Source: Streptomyces jumonjinensis (GTDB lineage Bacteria > Actinomycetota > Actinomycetes > Streptomycetales > Streptomycetaceae). Taken from it: 64,000 nt of DNA. Shown one piece after another: positions 51,094 to 59,839 of the stretch. The position numbers and the translations under genes are program-made. Below the pieces are notes generated by a model. That model saw only the letters and a program-made list of their open reading frames with translations. It did no database searches and had not been told where the DNA came from. How positions within the stretch are numbered: the first letter of the stretch is position 1; every line of letters begins with the position of its first letter. Location: assembly GCF_009600885.1 (NCBI RefSeq), contig NZ_VCLA01000178.1, positions 10,847 through 74,846 on the forward strand, read 5' to 3'.

Positions 51094-51942
51094 ATGGCAG
51101 AGGACCTGACTCGCTTTCTGGCGGCGTACGACGCCGTCCTGGACCGCTGGCCCGTCACCGTCGACCGGCTGGAGCTGACCTCGGCGTACGGCACGACCCG
51201 GGTCACTGCGTGCGGCCCCTCGGACGGGGAACCGCTGGTGCTGCTGCACGGCGGCGGCGCCACCTCGGCGGTGTGGTTCGCCAACGCGGCGGAGCTGAGC
51301 CGCACCCGGCGCGTCTACGCCGTCGACCGGATCGGCGAGGCGGGCCGCAGCCGGTGCGGGGACCGCCCCATCCGCACCGCCGACGACCTTCTCGACTGGC
51401 TGGACGGGGTGCTCGACGGACTGGGCCTGGACCGCGCCGACCTGTGCGGGCACTCCTACGGCGGATGGATCGCCCTCTCCTTCGCCCTGCGCACGCCGCG
51501 GCGGGTCCGCAGGCTCGCTCTCCTCGATCCCACCCAGTGCTTCGCCGGGTTCAGCCCCGGATATCTGCTGCGCGCCCTTCCGGTGCTCATCCGGCCCACC
51601 GCCCGGCGGGCCCGTGCGCTCCTCGCCTGGGAGACCCGGGGCGCGGAGACCGACCCCGCGTGGCTGGACCTTTACGGGCTCGCCGCCGAGTTCCCCCGTA
51701 CGAAGATCGTCACGGGCAGCCGACCCGGGCCCCGGCGGCTGCGGGACTCGGCCACCCCGGCTCTGGTGCTGCTCGCCGGGGAGAGCAGGGCGCATGACGT
51801 CCGGCGCGTCGAAGCGGCGGCGCGGCGGTGCCTGCCCCATGCCGAGACCGCCGTACTCCCCGGCGTCTCGCACCACGGCCTGCCGTTCACCCGGGCCGCC
51901 GCGCTCAACAAGGCGCTGCTGGACTTCCTCGACAGGCCCTGA
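51094..51942 (+). CDS. Alpha/beta hydrolase
   Basis: A 282-residue hydrolase. LVLLHGGGATSAVWFANAAELS carries the oxyanion region, LCGHSYGGWIALSFAL the Ser nucleophile, and LPGVSHHGLPF the His near the end. The first 30 residues (FLAAYDAVLDRWPVTVDRLELTSAYGTTRV) are a short helical lead typical of many Streptomyces alpha/beta hydrolases. The ATG at 51094 follows GGGGGCGA; the frame upstream is open but antisense-like. It is alone, 150 bases after the SnoaL-like gene. Substrate unknown. Confidence 0.85.
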   Translation: MAEDLTRFLAAYDAVLDRWPVTVDRLELTSAYGTTRVTACGPSDGEPLVLLHGGGATSAVWFANAAELSRTRRVYAVDRIGEAGRSRCGDRPIRTADDLLDWLDGVLDGLGLDRADLCGHSYGGWIALSFALRTPRRVRRLALLDPTQCFAGFSPGYLLRALPVLIRPTARRARALLAWETRGAETDPAWLDLYGLAAEFPRTKIVTGSRPGPRRLRDSATPALVLLAGESRAHDVRRVEAAARRCLPHAETAVLPGVSHHGLPFTRAAALNKALLDFLDRP

Positions 51943-52145
51943 CACCTGACACAAGGGGTTGCCGCGGGAGCTCACCGCGTTCGGTCGGCCTCGGCCCGGT
52001 CTTCTTGGTGAAGGCGGTACGGCGGATGCGGAGCCGACTGGTCCGCATCCGCCGTCCGGAACATCGCCGGCAGGGGGCTGATCGTGAGCGCGCGCCGCGC
52101 TTGTGAGGCTGCGCTTACCTGGCCGGCCCACCACACATCCGGCGC

Positions 52146-52176
52146 TTGACCTTGCCGCGACGGCAGGGTTTCTACT
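52146..52176 (+). promoter_or_regulatory. MerR-type promoter, 19-bp spacer with imperfect palindrome
   Basis: TTGACC (52146-52151), 19-base spacer, TCTACT (52171-52176). The spacer region holds ACCTTGCC-GCGAC-GGCAGGGT (52149-52169), one mismatch in eight. The layout is the same as that before the MerR-clamp gene at 24336. Start of transcription would be close to the ATG at 52183. Confidence 0.7.
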
Positions 52177-52182
52177 GAGGCC

Positions 52183-52917
52183 ATGCGGATCGGAGAGATC
52201 GCCGCGCTCGTCGGGGTCACGACCCGGGCGATCCGGCACTACCACCAGGTCGGGCTGCTCCCGGAACCGGAGCGGCGCCCCAACGGCTACCGGGCCTACA
52301 GCGTCCGCGACGCTGTCCTGTTGTCCCGCGTGCGCCGGCTGACCGAGCTGGGGCTCAGCCTCGACGAGGTGCGGGACGTCCTCGCGGACGACGCGGGGCG
52401 CGACCTCGCTGACGTACTGGAGGAGCTGGACGCCGACCTCGCGCGGCAGGAGGCCGGGATCGGGGAGCGCCGCCGGCGGCTCGCGGTGCTGCGGGCCGCC
52501 GGTCCGGGGGAGACCGAACAGCTGTCCCCCGCACTCGCCGCGCTCCTCGCGAAGGCGCCGCCCACGGCCTCGCCCGCCGCCATGAAGGACCGGGAGCATC
52601 TGACGCTGCTCGACGCCCCGGGCTCCGGCGGCCGGGAACTCTACGCCGTGCTCGGACCGCTGGCGGCGGACCCGGCGCTGCTCGCACTGTACGAACGCCT
52701 CGACGCGCTCGCCGAGGCCCCGACAGACGATCCGCGGATCCCGGCGCTGGCCGCCGAGCTGGTGGCAGCCGTCCCCGACGAGGTGTTCGCGGCGGTCCCG
52801 GCCGAGGGGCGGGTCATCGCCGGATTCCAGGAGGCGCTGCTCGCGGAGTACGCCCCCGCGCAGGCGGAGGTCGTACGCAGGGTCATGGAGGCGTTCATGC
52901 GGAGGAGCCGGGGATGA
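52183..52917 (+). CDS. MerR-family transcriptional regulator
   Basis: A 244-residue MerR regulator. The winged helix (1-70) reads MRIGEIAALVGVTTRAIRHYHQVGLLPEPERRPNGYRAYSVRDAVLLSRVRRLTELGLSLDEV, followed by a dimerisation helix rich in Arg/Glu (85-110) and an Ala/Leu/Pro-rich effector part of about 125 residues without metal-binding cysteines. It probably senses an organic ligand. The preceding promoter has the long spacer that MerR proteins remodel, so it likely autoregulates. The next gene overlaps by four bases (ATGA). Confidence 0.9.
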   Translation: MRIGEIAALVGVTTRAIRHYHQVGLLPEPERRPNGYRAYSVRDAVLLSRVRRLTELGLSLDEVRDVLADDAGRDLADVLEELDADLARQEAGIGERRRRLAVLRAAGPGETEQLSPALAALLAKAPPTASPAAMKDREHLTLLDAPGSGGRELYAVLGPLAADPALLALYERLDALAEAPTDDPRIPALAAELVAAVPDEVFAAVPAEGRVIAGFQEALLAEYAPAQAEVVRRVMEAFMRRSRG

Positions 52918-53765
52918 GCGGGGCCGGGGACGTTCGCGGGGTGCGGGCGGCGCGGATCGTGGCCGGTGCCGTCATCCCGGGGGAGCTGGCGTGGGCGGTG
53001 TGCCTGACGGCAGGGGTACGACCGCCGGAGTGGGCGACCGCGTCCGCCGCGGCCGTGGCGCTCGCCGCCCTCGCGCTGGAGGCATGGGTGCTGCGCTCGC
53101 TGTACGCGAGCCGGCGTGCCGAGGGCCTTGGCGCGCTGTCCGCCCTACGGGCCGCTGTCCGTGCCGTCGTCCCGGTACGGGTACGTCGGCTCTTGGCGCA
53201 CGAGCTGCGTGTCGCCGCCTCCCTCAGCCGGTGGGCCGCGCGTCGGAAGCACGGCGTGCGCCCGGGGGATCACGCCGCCGGATACACCGGTCCCCAGACA
53301 GCGCTCATATACGGACTGACCTTCGTCTCGGTGATCGAGACGGTCGCCCTGGCATTCCTGATCCCGTGGCCCGTCGTCCACTGGATCGTGCTCGTCCTCG
53401 ATGTGTACGGGGTCCTGATGGTGCTGGGCACGCACGCCGCCTGCGTCACCCGGCCGCATGTGGTGCGCCCCGACGGCTCCCTGCGGATCCGCTACGGAGC
53501 CCTCTTCGACCTCGCCGTCCCGGCGGACGCGGTCGCCTCCGTCCGGGTCGACCGCCGCTACCCGCACGGCAGGCTCATGACGCTCTCCGATGAGGGCGTG
53601 CTCGATCTCATCGTGGCCGGTCAGACCACAGTACGCCTGGAACTGACCCGCCCCCTCGTCTTCACCCGCCCCCTCGGCCGCACAGAAGAGGCCCAGACCA
53701 TCCGCTTCCACGCCGACGACCCGCGCGCGCTGGTCGGAGCCCTCCGCCCGCCCGCGCTCACCTGA
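52914..53765 (+). CDS. Membrane protein with C-terminal PH-like domain
   Basis: A 283-residue integral membrane protein. Hydrophobic segments occur near 15-35 (IVAGAVIPGELAWAVCLTAGV), 42-62 (ASAAAVALAALALEAWVL), 135-155 (TFVSVIETVALAFLIPW) and 157-178 (VVHWIVLVLDVYGVLMVLG). The last 90 residues (VVRPDGSLRIRYGALFDLAVPADAVASVRVDRR...) are beta-rich and resemble small bacterial PH-like domains. It is translationally coupled to the MerR regulator and 23 bases before an ester-cyclase gene. I recognise no named family. Likely a stress- or ligand-controlled membrane factor. Confidence 0.75.
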   Translation: MSGAGDVRGVRAARIVAGAVIPGELAWAVCLTAGVRPPEWATASAAAVALAALALEAWVLRSLYASRRAEGLGALSALRAAVRAVVPVRVRRLLAHELRVAASLSRWAARRKHGVRPGDHAAGYTGPQTALIYGLTFVSVIETVALAFLIPWPVVHWIVLVLDVYGVLMVLGTHAACVTRPHVVRPDGSLRIRYGALFDLAVPADAVASVRVDRRYPHGRLMTLSDEGVLDLIVAGQTTVRLELTRPLVFTRPLGRTEEAQTIRFHADDPRALVGALRPPALT

Positions 53766-53788
53766 ATCCCCCGAAGAAAGGACACCTG

Positions 53789-54214
53789 ATGAACACCGCC
53801 GCCGAGAAGAGCATGGCCCTGCTGCGCACCGCCTACCAGAATCTGCGGAACCGCGACCTCGACGCGTGCGTCGAGCTGCTGACGGAGAACTTCATCGCCA
53901 ACCTCCCCGGGGCGCCCGGCCCACTGCACGGGCGGGAGATCTGGAAGCTGGGCACTCAGGCCATGCTCGAAGGCTTCCCCGACCTCCAGATCACCGTCGA
54001 GGACATGTTCGGCGCCGGCGACAAGGTGGCGGTACGCGTCCACTTCCGCGGTACGCACCAGGGCACTTTCCAGGGCGTGGCCGCGACGCACCGGCCGGTC
54101 AGCTTCCGCAGCGTCGAGCTCTACCGCCTCGAAGGCGAAAAGATCGCGGAAGAATGGGTGGCCCCGGACATGATCACCCTCATGCGGCAGATCTCGCCGC
54201 CGCCCGGCCCCTGA
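53789..54214 (+). CDS. SnoaL-like ester cyclase-family protein
   Basis: A 141-residue NTF2-fold protein. LLRTAYQNLRNRDLDACVELLTENFIANLPGAPGPLHGREIWKLGTQAMLEGFPDLQITVEDMFGAGDKVAVRVHFRGTHQG is the full SnoaL signature, with FRSVELYRLEGEKIAEEWVAPD at the end. Named members close rings in aromatic polyketides, but most genomic copies have other, unknown substrates. Start ATG with GAAAGGA before it. It completes a three-gene unit with the MerR regulator and the membrane protein. Confidence 0.85.
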   Translation: MNTAAEKSMALLRTAYQNLRNRDLDACVELLTENFIANLPGAPGPLHGREIWKLGTQAMLEGFPDLQITVEDMFGAGDKVAVRVHFRGTHQGTFQGVAATHRPVSFRSVELYRLEGEKIAEEWVAPDMITLMRQISPPPGP

Positions 54215-54225
54215 CCGGGTGACCG

Positions 54226-54290
54226 CCGTCCCTTCCGCCGTCCCTTCCGCCCTTCCGCAGGCCCTCCCGCAGACCCTCCCGCAGGCCCTT
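54226..54290. repeat. Pyrimidine-rich 12-bp repeats between convergent genes
   Basis: Two copies of CCGTCCCTTCCG (54226, 54238) followed by three copies of a CCCTYCCGCAG-type unit (54250-54284). It lies between the ester-cyclase gene and the convergent response regulator gene. Confidence 0.7.
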
Positions 54291-54387
54291 CGCGGCCGGA
54301 GCGACCTACTTCGTCACCGACCGGCCCGCCCCGGGCCGACCGCGGAGCACCGCCTTCGCGGCGGGGAGGTGAGCGCACCGGCCCCCG

Positions 54388-55110
54388 CTATCCGGTCTGC
54401 CTGTCGCCGGGCGGGTCCCCGGCTGTCGTGCGGGCGGTGACCAGGCCCGATTCATAGGCCGCGATGACCGCTTGGGCGCGGTCGCGGACGGCGAGCTTGT
54501 CGAAGATGCTGGTGATGTAGTTCTTGACCGTGGAGAGGCTGATGTCCAGGGCGCGGGAGATCGCGGTGTTGTCGAGGCCGGTGGCCATCAGATGCCACAC
54601 CTCGACCTCGCGGGGGGTGAGTTCGCCCAGCCCGGTGGGGGCCGGCCGCGCACCGCCCGGCGCCCGTACATAGGTGGAGATCAGCCGGGTGAGCAGGCGG
54701 GGCGCGACGACGGCCTCGCCGGCGTGGACGGTGCGGATCGCCGCGCTCAGGTCCTCCGGGGAGCTGTCCTTGGGCAGGAACCCGTAGGCTCCGGCGCGCA
54801 GGGCGCCCACGACGTACTCGTCCACGTCGAAGGTGCTGAGGGCCAGGACCCGGCAGCCGGGCACGGCGGCGGCGAGTTCCCCGGTCGCACCGACCCCGTC
54901 GAGGACAGGCATCCGGATGTCCATCACCACGACGTCGGGGAGCAGTCGGCGGGCGAGGGCGACGGCCTGCGCGCCGTTCTCGGCCTCGCCCACCACCTCG
55001 AAGGACGGGTCGGGGGAGAGGATCAGCGACAGGCCGCGCCGGACCAGCGGCTGGTCGTCCACGATCAGCACCCTGATCCTCGGCGCGGGTGTCGTCCCGG
55101 TCCCGGTCAT
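54388..55110 (-). CDS. NarL/LuxR-family response regulator
   Basis: A 240-residue regulator. The receiver part (about 12-130) shows VLIVDDQPLVRRGLSLIL, the phosphoacceptor Asp in VVVMDIRMPVLDG, LSTFDVDEYVVGALRAGAYGFLPKDSSPEDL. The LuxR helix-turn-helix (about 160-220) reads LTPREVEVWHLMATGLDNTAISRALDISLSTVKNYITSIFDKLAV. Its ATG overlaps the kinase stop by four bases, so kinase and regulator are co-translated. The MMPL transporter gene that diverges from the kinase gene is a likely target. Confidence 0.92.
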   Translation of the reverse strand: MTGTGTTPAPRIRVLIVDDQPLVRRGLSLILSPDPSFEVVGEAENGAQAVALARRLLPDVVVMDIRMPVLDGVGATGELAAAVPGCRVLALSTFDVDEYVVGALRAGAYGFLPKDSSPEDLSAAIRTVHAGEAVVAPRLLTRLISTYVRAPGGARPAPTGLGELTPREVEVWHLMATGLDNTAISRALDISLSTVKNYITSIFDKLAVRDRAQAVIAAYESGLVTARTTAGDPPGDRQTG

Positions 55111-56351
55111 CGGCGTGCCCCCGCGTGCTGGACGGCCGCCTCGGTCGCGTCGGCCGCGTCGGCCGCGTCGTCTCCGGGATGCGGCAGGTCGGCCACCACG
55201 GCGAACCCCCCATCGGCCTGCGGGCCGACGGTGAGGGCGCCGCCGTGCAGGGCGACGCGCTCGCGCATGCCGATGAGGCCGTAACCGCCCGAACCCACCG
55301 CCGGCGCCCCCTCCTGCGGCGGTGTGCCCCCGCCGTCGTCCCGCACCTCGACGGTGACCCCCTCCTGGCGGTACGTCAGCTGTACGGACGCGCGGGCGGG
55401 CCCCGCGTATTTACGGGCGTTGGTGAGGGCCTCCTGGGCGATCCTGAACACCGTGAGACCGACGGTCGGCGGCAGCGGACGCCGCGGCCCGTGGACGGTG
55501 AACTCGGTCGGCAGTCCGGCACGGCGGGACTCGGCCACCAAGCGGTCGAGGTCGTCGACGCCGGGCTGGGGCAGCGACGGCGCGGCCTCCGGTTCGTCGC
55601 CGGCCCGCAGCACGTCGAGGAGCTGGCGCATCTCGCGCAGCGCGAGCCTCCCGGAGGACTCCAGGGTGACCAGGGCGTCCCGGACCACCTCCGGCTCGGC
55701 GATGTTGGCCCGGGCTCCACCGGCCATCAGCTGCATGGTGGTGATGTGGTGGGCCACGATGTCGTGCAACTCCCGTGCGATGCGGCGGCGTTCGTCAGCC
55801 ACCGCGCGGTCGGCGAGGAGTCTGCGGTTGGCCGTCACCTCCTGCTGCCAGCGGTTCACTGCCATGGCGGCGCCGACGACGATGAGGGTGGAGAGGGGCG
55901 AGGAGACGGCTTGCTCCCAGGGCGGAATCCGGCCGTTGCTCTGGCTCAGCAGTGTCAGCGACACCGTCGCGACGGCAGCGACCGCCGTCACCCGGCCGGG
56001 GCAGGCCCTGGCGACCGAGTACAGGGCGACCACCAGGACGGCCCCGAAGTGGCTGGGCAGCGGTACGGTCAGGGCGGCCGTCGCATCGAGTGCCAGTACG
56101 GCGGCGAGCGCCGCTGCCGGGTGGCTGCGCCGGGCGAGCAGCGGCACGGCTGCCAGTGCGACAAGGAGGAATCCGGCCACGCTCACGTCGTGCCGGCCGT
56201 CGGGGTCGTTGAAGAACACGTAGCTGAGCAGGTTCAGCGCGCAGGCCCCGCCGGTCACGAGTGCGTCGTTACGGGACCACGGCGGCTCGGCGCCGTCGAT
56301 GTGCGGCGGCTCCTGGGCATCGCCGGGCCCGATGTGTCGGCTCCTGGGCAT
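55107..56351 (-). CDS. DesK/NarX-type membrane sensor histidine kinase
   Basis: A 414-residue kinase with four to five membrane segments in residues about 30-170 (NLLSYVFFNDPDG, VAGFLLVALAAVPLL, AAALAAVLALDATAALTVPL, AVLVVALYSVARA, VTAVAAVATVSLTLL, TLIVVGAAMAVNRW). The HisKA_3 box is ERRRIARELHDIVAHHITTMQLMAGGAR, and the ATPase part has FRIAQEALTNARKYAG, VRDDGGG and GYGLIGMRERV. It has no separate extracellular domain, so it probably senses membrane state or envelope stress. First gene of the pair with the response regulator. Confidence 0.92.
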   Translation of the reverse strand: MPRSRHIGPGDAQEPPHIDGAEPPWSRNDALVTGGACALNLLSYVFFNDPDGRHDVSVAGFLLVALAAVPLLARRSHPAAALAAVLALDATAALTVPLPSHFGAVLVVALYSVARACPGRVTAVAAVATVSLTLLSQSNGRIPPWEQAVSSPLSTLIVVGAAMAVNRWQQEVTANRRLLADRAVADERRRIARELHDIVAHHITTMQLMAGGARANIAEPEVVRDALVTLESSGRLALREMRQLLDVLRAGDEPEAAPSLPQPGVDDLDRLVAESRRAGLPTEFTVHGPRRPLPPTVGLTVFRIAQEALTNARKYAGPARASVQLTYRQEGVTVEVRDDGGGTPPQEGAPAVGSGGYGLIGMRERVALHGGALTVGPQADGGFAVVADLPHPGDDAADAADATEAAVQHAGARR

Positions 56352-56489
56352 GTCTGTTCTCCCTGTGTCCGGCCTCCCGGCCCTCCGGGACAGGGTTGCA
56401 CAGCGGCTACAGCGGCAGCACCGGCGGCAGTTCGCAGCCCCTGTCCGGGGCGCGGACCGTGACCGGGACAGGGTCCTGCGTCGGGACCG

Positions 56490-56531
56490 GGCCCGTGACC
56501 AGGACCAGGACCAGGGTCCTGGTCACGGGCC
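56490..56531. promoter_or_regulatory. 17-bp perfect inverted repeat in the kinase/MMPL divergent region
   Basis: GGCCCGTGACCAGGACC (56490-56506), 8-base loop, exact reverse complement at 56515-56531. The region 56352-56666 (315 bases) has no gene. As both genes point away from it, the hairpin is more likely a control site or leader structure than a terminator. Confidence 0.55.
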
Positions 56532-56666
56532 GGGGGAAGGACCCAGGTCCCCGGTCCGGATCATCCGCTGCCATGACGCTCGCCGGCCCCTCGGAGTGAT
56601 GGTCTGGAGACCGGCCGGGAGCCCCCGGCAAGACGCCGCATTCAAGTCCGTCCGCCGGAGGACATC

Positions 56667-58895
56667 GTGATCCGCGCCCTGACCGGATACTCCACCAGAC
56701 ACCCGTGGAAGGTCATCGCCCTCTGGGTACTGCTGGGTGTCGCACTGAGCGCCCTGGCCCCGACGCTGATCGCCCGCGTCACCCAGCACCAGACCGGGGA
56801 CTTCCTGCCCCGCAGCTACGACTCGGCCGCCGCGCTGCACATCGCCCAGGAGCACTTCGGGGAGAACCCCGACGCCACCACGGTGACGGTGCTGGTCGCC
56901 CGCGCCGACGGCAAGGCCCTCGGCGCCGCCGACCGGAAGCGGGTCGAGGCCGAGGCGGCGAAGCTGGCCAAGCGCCGGGTGATCATGCCCAGGGAGGACG
57001 ACCTCCCGGAGTTCATGGTCCCGGACCGCTCCCAGACGCCCCGGATCGCCCCGTCGATGACGGCGCCCGACCGGAGTTTCGAACTGCTCTCCGTCCAGCT
57101 GATCGGGAATCCCGCGGACAAGGGGGTCCAGGGCGTCTACCGGGCCTTCCGGGACGCCGCCCGGACGCAGTTCTCCGAGGCGGGGATGCGCACCGGTTTC
57201 ACCGGAGGGCTCGCCGACACCGTCGACACCACCGATTCCCACGAGACCGCCGCGAAGGTCGGCAGCGCCCTCGTGATGGGGTTCATCATCCTGCTCAACG
57301 TGCTGGTGTTCCGCAGTGCGCTGGCGGCCCTGCTGCCGCTGCTCGCGGTCACTGTGATCGGCGGCGTGGCGGTCGGCGCCGTCGCGGGCGCCGCGCTGCT
57401 CACCGGGCGCAAGCTCGACGCGGGCACCCCGGAGCTGATCAACGTGGTCCTGCTCGGCATCGGCATCGACTACCTGCTCTTCCTGCTGTTCCGCTTCCGC
57501 GAGCATCTGCGCAACCGGCCCGAGCAGCCCGCCCGCGAGGCGGCCGAGCAGGTCTCCGGCCGGGTGGGCGCCGCGATCGCCTCGGCGGCGCTGACCATCG
57601 TGGCCGCGTTCGCCACCCTGGGCCTCGCGTCCTTCGGGCAGTTCCGTTCGCTGGGCCCCGCGATCGCCGTCGCGGTCCTGGTGATGCTGCTCGGCAGCCT
57701 CACCCTGCTGCCGGCGCTGCTCGCGGCTGCCGGGCGCAGGATGTTCTGGCCTTCCCGAACCCTGCGCCACGAGCCGCGCGACGGCCGTGCCGCCCGCTTC
57801 GGCGAGCTGGTCACCCGACGACCGCTGACGATGCTGGCCGCCTCCGTCGCCCTGCTCGCCGCGCTGGCCGCCGGGTTGACCGGCATCCGCATGGACTACG
57901 GCCGGGGCGACTCCGGTGACCGGACTCCCGCCGCGGCCACCGCGGCTGAGATCTCCCGTACGCTGCCGGCCGGAGTGTCGGACCCGACGAGCGTCTTCGT
58001 CACCGCCGAGGACGGCGGCGACCTCACCACCGTCGGACTCGACGGCCTCTCCCGTGCGCTCACCCAGGTCGACGGCGTGGGCGAGGTCGCACGGACCGTC
58101 CTGAACAAGGACCACCGCGCCGCCCGGATCGACCTCTACCCGACCGCCGACCCGCAGAGCCAGCAGGCCCGCGACCTGGCCTCCGGACCGATCCGGGCCA
58201 CGGTCGCCCAGCACACTCCCGCCGGGATGACGGCACACGTGGGCGGGACGGCGGCGATCTTCGCCGATGTCTCGACCGCCGTCGGCCACGACCTCAGGAT
58301 CGTGTTCCCGGTCGCAGCCGCGCTGATCGCGCTGATCCTCCTGCTGCTCCTGCGCAGCCTGCTCGCACCGGTGGTCCTGATGCTCTCCGTCGGGCTCGGC
58401 TTCGCCGCCACCCTCGGCGCCGCCACGCTGCTGTTCCAGCACGCCCTCGGCAAGCCGGGCGTCAACTTCACCCTCCCCCTGGTGCTGTTCCTGTTCGTCG
58501 TGGCGCTGGGCACCGACTACAACATCCTGATCGCCGACCGGATCCGGGAGGAGATGCAGCGACCGGGCCCGGCCCGCGCCGCCGTGGCCCGCGCGGTACG
58601 GCACACGACACCGGCCATCGCGACGGCCGGGCTGGTGCTGGCCGGCTCCTTCGCCACGCTCGCCACGACTCCGGGAAGCGAACAGGTCGCCTTCGCGATG
58701 ACGCTCGGCATCATGCTCTCCGCGCTCGTCCTCTCGCTGGTGCTGGTCCCCGCCCTGGCCGCACTCCTCGGCCGGACCATCTGGTGGCCGTTCCATCCGC
58801 GGCCCACTGCGAGCGACCGCCCGCAGTACCGTGCGACCGCGCCTGCCCCGGAACCCGACCGGGCCGCGTCGTCGTACGGCCGTCCTCACCGGTGA
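56667..58895 (+). CDS. MMPL-family RND transporter
   Basis: A 742-residue membrane transporter of the MMPL (RND) superfamily with the two-fold 1+5+1+5 helix plan. The first half has IALWVLLGVALSALAPTLI, then helices near 205-340 (VMGFIILLNVLVF, LLPLLAVTVIGGVAVGAVAG, NVVLLGIGIDYLLFLLFRFRE). The second has VALLAALAAGLTGI (about 395), then helices about 545-710 with ALGTDYNILIADRIREEM. GIDYLLFLLF and GTDYNIL carry the proton-relay Asp-Tyr pairs. It may export lipids, siderophores or drugs. GTG start with GGAGGAC before it. Confidence 0.92.
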   Translation: MIRALTGYSTRHPWKVIALWVLLGVALSALAPTLIARVTQHQTGDFLPRSYDSAAALHIAQEHFGENPDATTVTVLVARADGKALGAADRKRVEAEAAKLAKRRVIMPREDDLPEFMVPDRSQTPRIAPSMTAPDRSFELLSVQLIGNPADKGVQGVYRAFRDAARTQFSEAGMRTGFTGGLADTVDTTDSHETAAKVGSALVMGFIILLNVLVFRSALAALLPLLAVTVIGGVAVGAVAGAALLTGRKLDAGTPELINVVLLGIGIDYLLFLLFRFREHLRNRPEQPAREAAEQVSGRVGAAIASAALTIVAAFATLGLASFGQFRSLGPAIAVAVLVMLLGSLTLLPALLAAAGRRMFWPSRTLRHEPRDGRAARFGELVTRRPLTMLAASVALLAALAAGLTGIRMDYGRGDSGDRTPAAATAAEISRTLPAGVSDPTSVFVTAEDGGDLTTVGLDGLSRALTQVDGVGEVARTVLNKDHRAARIDLYPTADPQSQQARDLASGPIRATVAQHTPAGMTAHVGGTAAIFADVSTAVGHDLRIVFPVAAALIALILLLLLRSLLAPVVLMLSVGLGFAATLGAATLLFQHALGKPGVNFTLPLVLFLFVVALGTDYNILIADRIREEMQRPGPARAAVARAVRHTTPAIATAGLVLAGSFATLATTPGSEQVAFAMTLGIMLSALVLSLVLVPALAALLGRTIWWPFHPRPTASDRPQYRATAPAPEPDRAASSYGRPHR

Positions 58896-58945
58896 AGCCG
58901 GGTCGCGCCGACGCCGAGACGCCAGGCCATCGAGGCGTAACCGGA

Positions 58946-59010
58946 GCATTCCGTACGGCAGTTGCGGCCGTCCAGGTCGAGGCAAGGGCCGCCCTGGTCG
59001 TACGGAATGC
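58946..59010 (+). terminator. Branched long hairpin after the MMPL gene
   Basis: GCATTCCGTACG (58946-58957) pairs with CGTACGGAATGC (58999-59010); inside, GCGGCC (58964-58969) pairs with GGCCGC (58987-58992) with equal 6-base sides and a 17-base loop. It starts 51 bases after the MMPL stop. Terminator or other structured RNA. Confidence 0.5.
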
Positions 59011-59341
59011 CCTTGCCGAGCCTGAAGCGCGAGGGTGATCACGCAGTGATGGCCATCCCCCCGAAGGGATTATTCGGGCGTTGTTCCGGATTATGCGCGG
59101 TGATAACGGAGAAAGAGTGTGCCCCTTGAAGGCTTGGGTATCTTAAATGCCCATCCGTGGTGCGCGAAGGCCGATAAAGGTGAATTCTCGCCATGCACTT
59201 GTCACGATGATCGATCGCTGACTAGGGTTCATATCCGGTTGCCCACAAGGCACCCCTGCCGCATGGTCGCCGAATATTCCCATTGCACGATTCTGCACGT
59301 CTGGATCCGCTTATTCCGGGCGTATATACATGGAGGTTTTC
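59011..59341 (+). promoter_or_regulatory. AT-rich promoter region of the secreted-protein gene
   Basis: About 330 bases with no gene, distinctly richer in A/T than the rest of the window. GTATATAC (59322-59329) lies directly before the ribosome site TGGAGG (59331-59336). The true promoter was not assigned. Confidence 0.4.
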
Positions 59342-59788
59342 ATGCGTAAATTGGTGAGTGTTCTCACCGGTGGCGCCCTGGCCGCGGCCGGACTGGTGGG
59401 CGTCGCCCCCACGGCCTCGGCGGCCCCTGCCGCCGTCGCCGCTTACGGATGCACCGGAAACCTTGTCCAGACCACGCCGGTGACCGGTCCCGGGACCGGC
59501 GTCTGGGCGAACTTCCAGCTTTACTACACCACCACGGGCGGCGGAACATACTGCGGCGTTCTCGTCGCCAAGAAGTACGTGGGCCAGAAGCACTATCTGG
59601 AACTCCGGATGGACACCAAGCCGAGCCCGGGTCCTTGTAATTCCACCAGCCCCAACGACTGTGGAATGTACCTCCAGTACGCGGGTCCCGTTAAGGTGGC
59701 CAACGCCAAGGACAAGTGCCTCTCCTGGGCCGCCCGGATCGACGCCCCGAACGGGGACTCGTCGGTCACGGGCGCGAACTGCGACTGA
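59342..59788 (+). CDS. Small secreted protein with six cysteines
   Basis: A 148-residue exported protein. The signal peptide is MRKLVSVLTGGALAAAGLVGVAPTASA with a clear ASA cleavage site. The mature part of about 120 residues has six cysteines (YGCTG, TYCGV, GPCNS, NDCGM, DKCLS, ANCD), consistent with three disulfides, and is rich in Thr, Gly and Tyr with beta-strand alternation (WANFQLYYTTTGGGTYCGVLVAKKY). GGAGG five bases before the ATG fixes the start. It resembles small extracellular proteins of Streptomyces that lack a named family; function unknown. A strong terminator follows. Confidence 0.8.
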   Translation: MRKLVSVLTGGALAAAGLVGVAPTASAAPAAVAAYGCTGNLVQTTPVTGPGTGVWANFQLYYTTTGGGTYCGVLVAKKYVGQKHYLELRMDTKPSPGPCNSTSPNDCGMYLQYAGPVKVANAKDKCLSWAARIDAPNGDSSVTGANCD

Positions 59789-59800
59789 CGATCCGAGCTC

Positions 59801-59839
59801 CGGCGCAGCCCCTCCCGCCCGGCGGGAGGGGCTGCGCCG
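59801..59839 (+). terminator. Perfect 19-bp hairpin terminator
   Basis: Arms 59801-59819 and 59821-59839 are exact reverse complements around one base (in practice a small GC-rich loop), 12 bases after the secreted-protein stop. No U tract. Confidence 0.9.
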
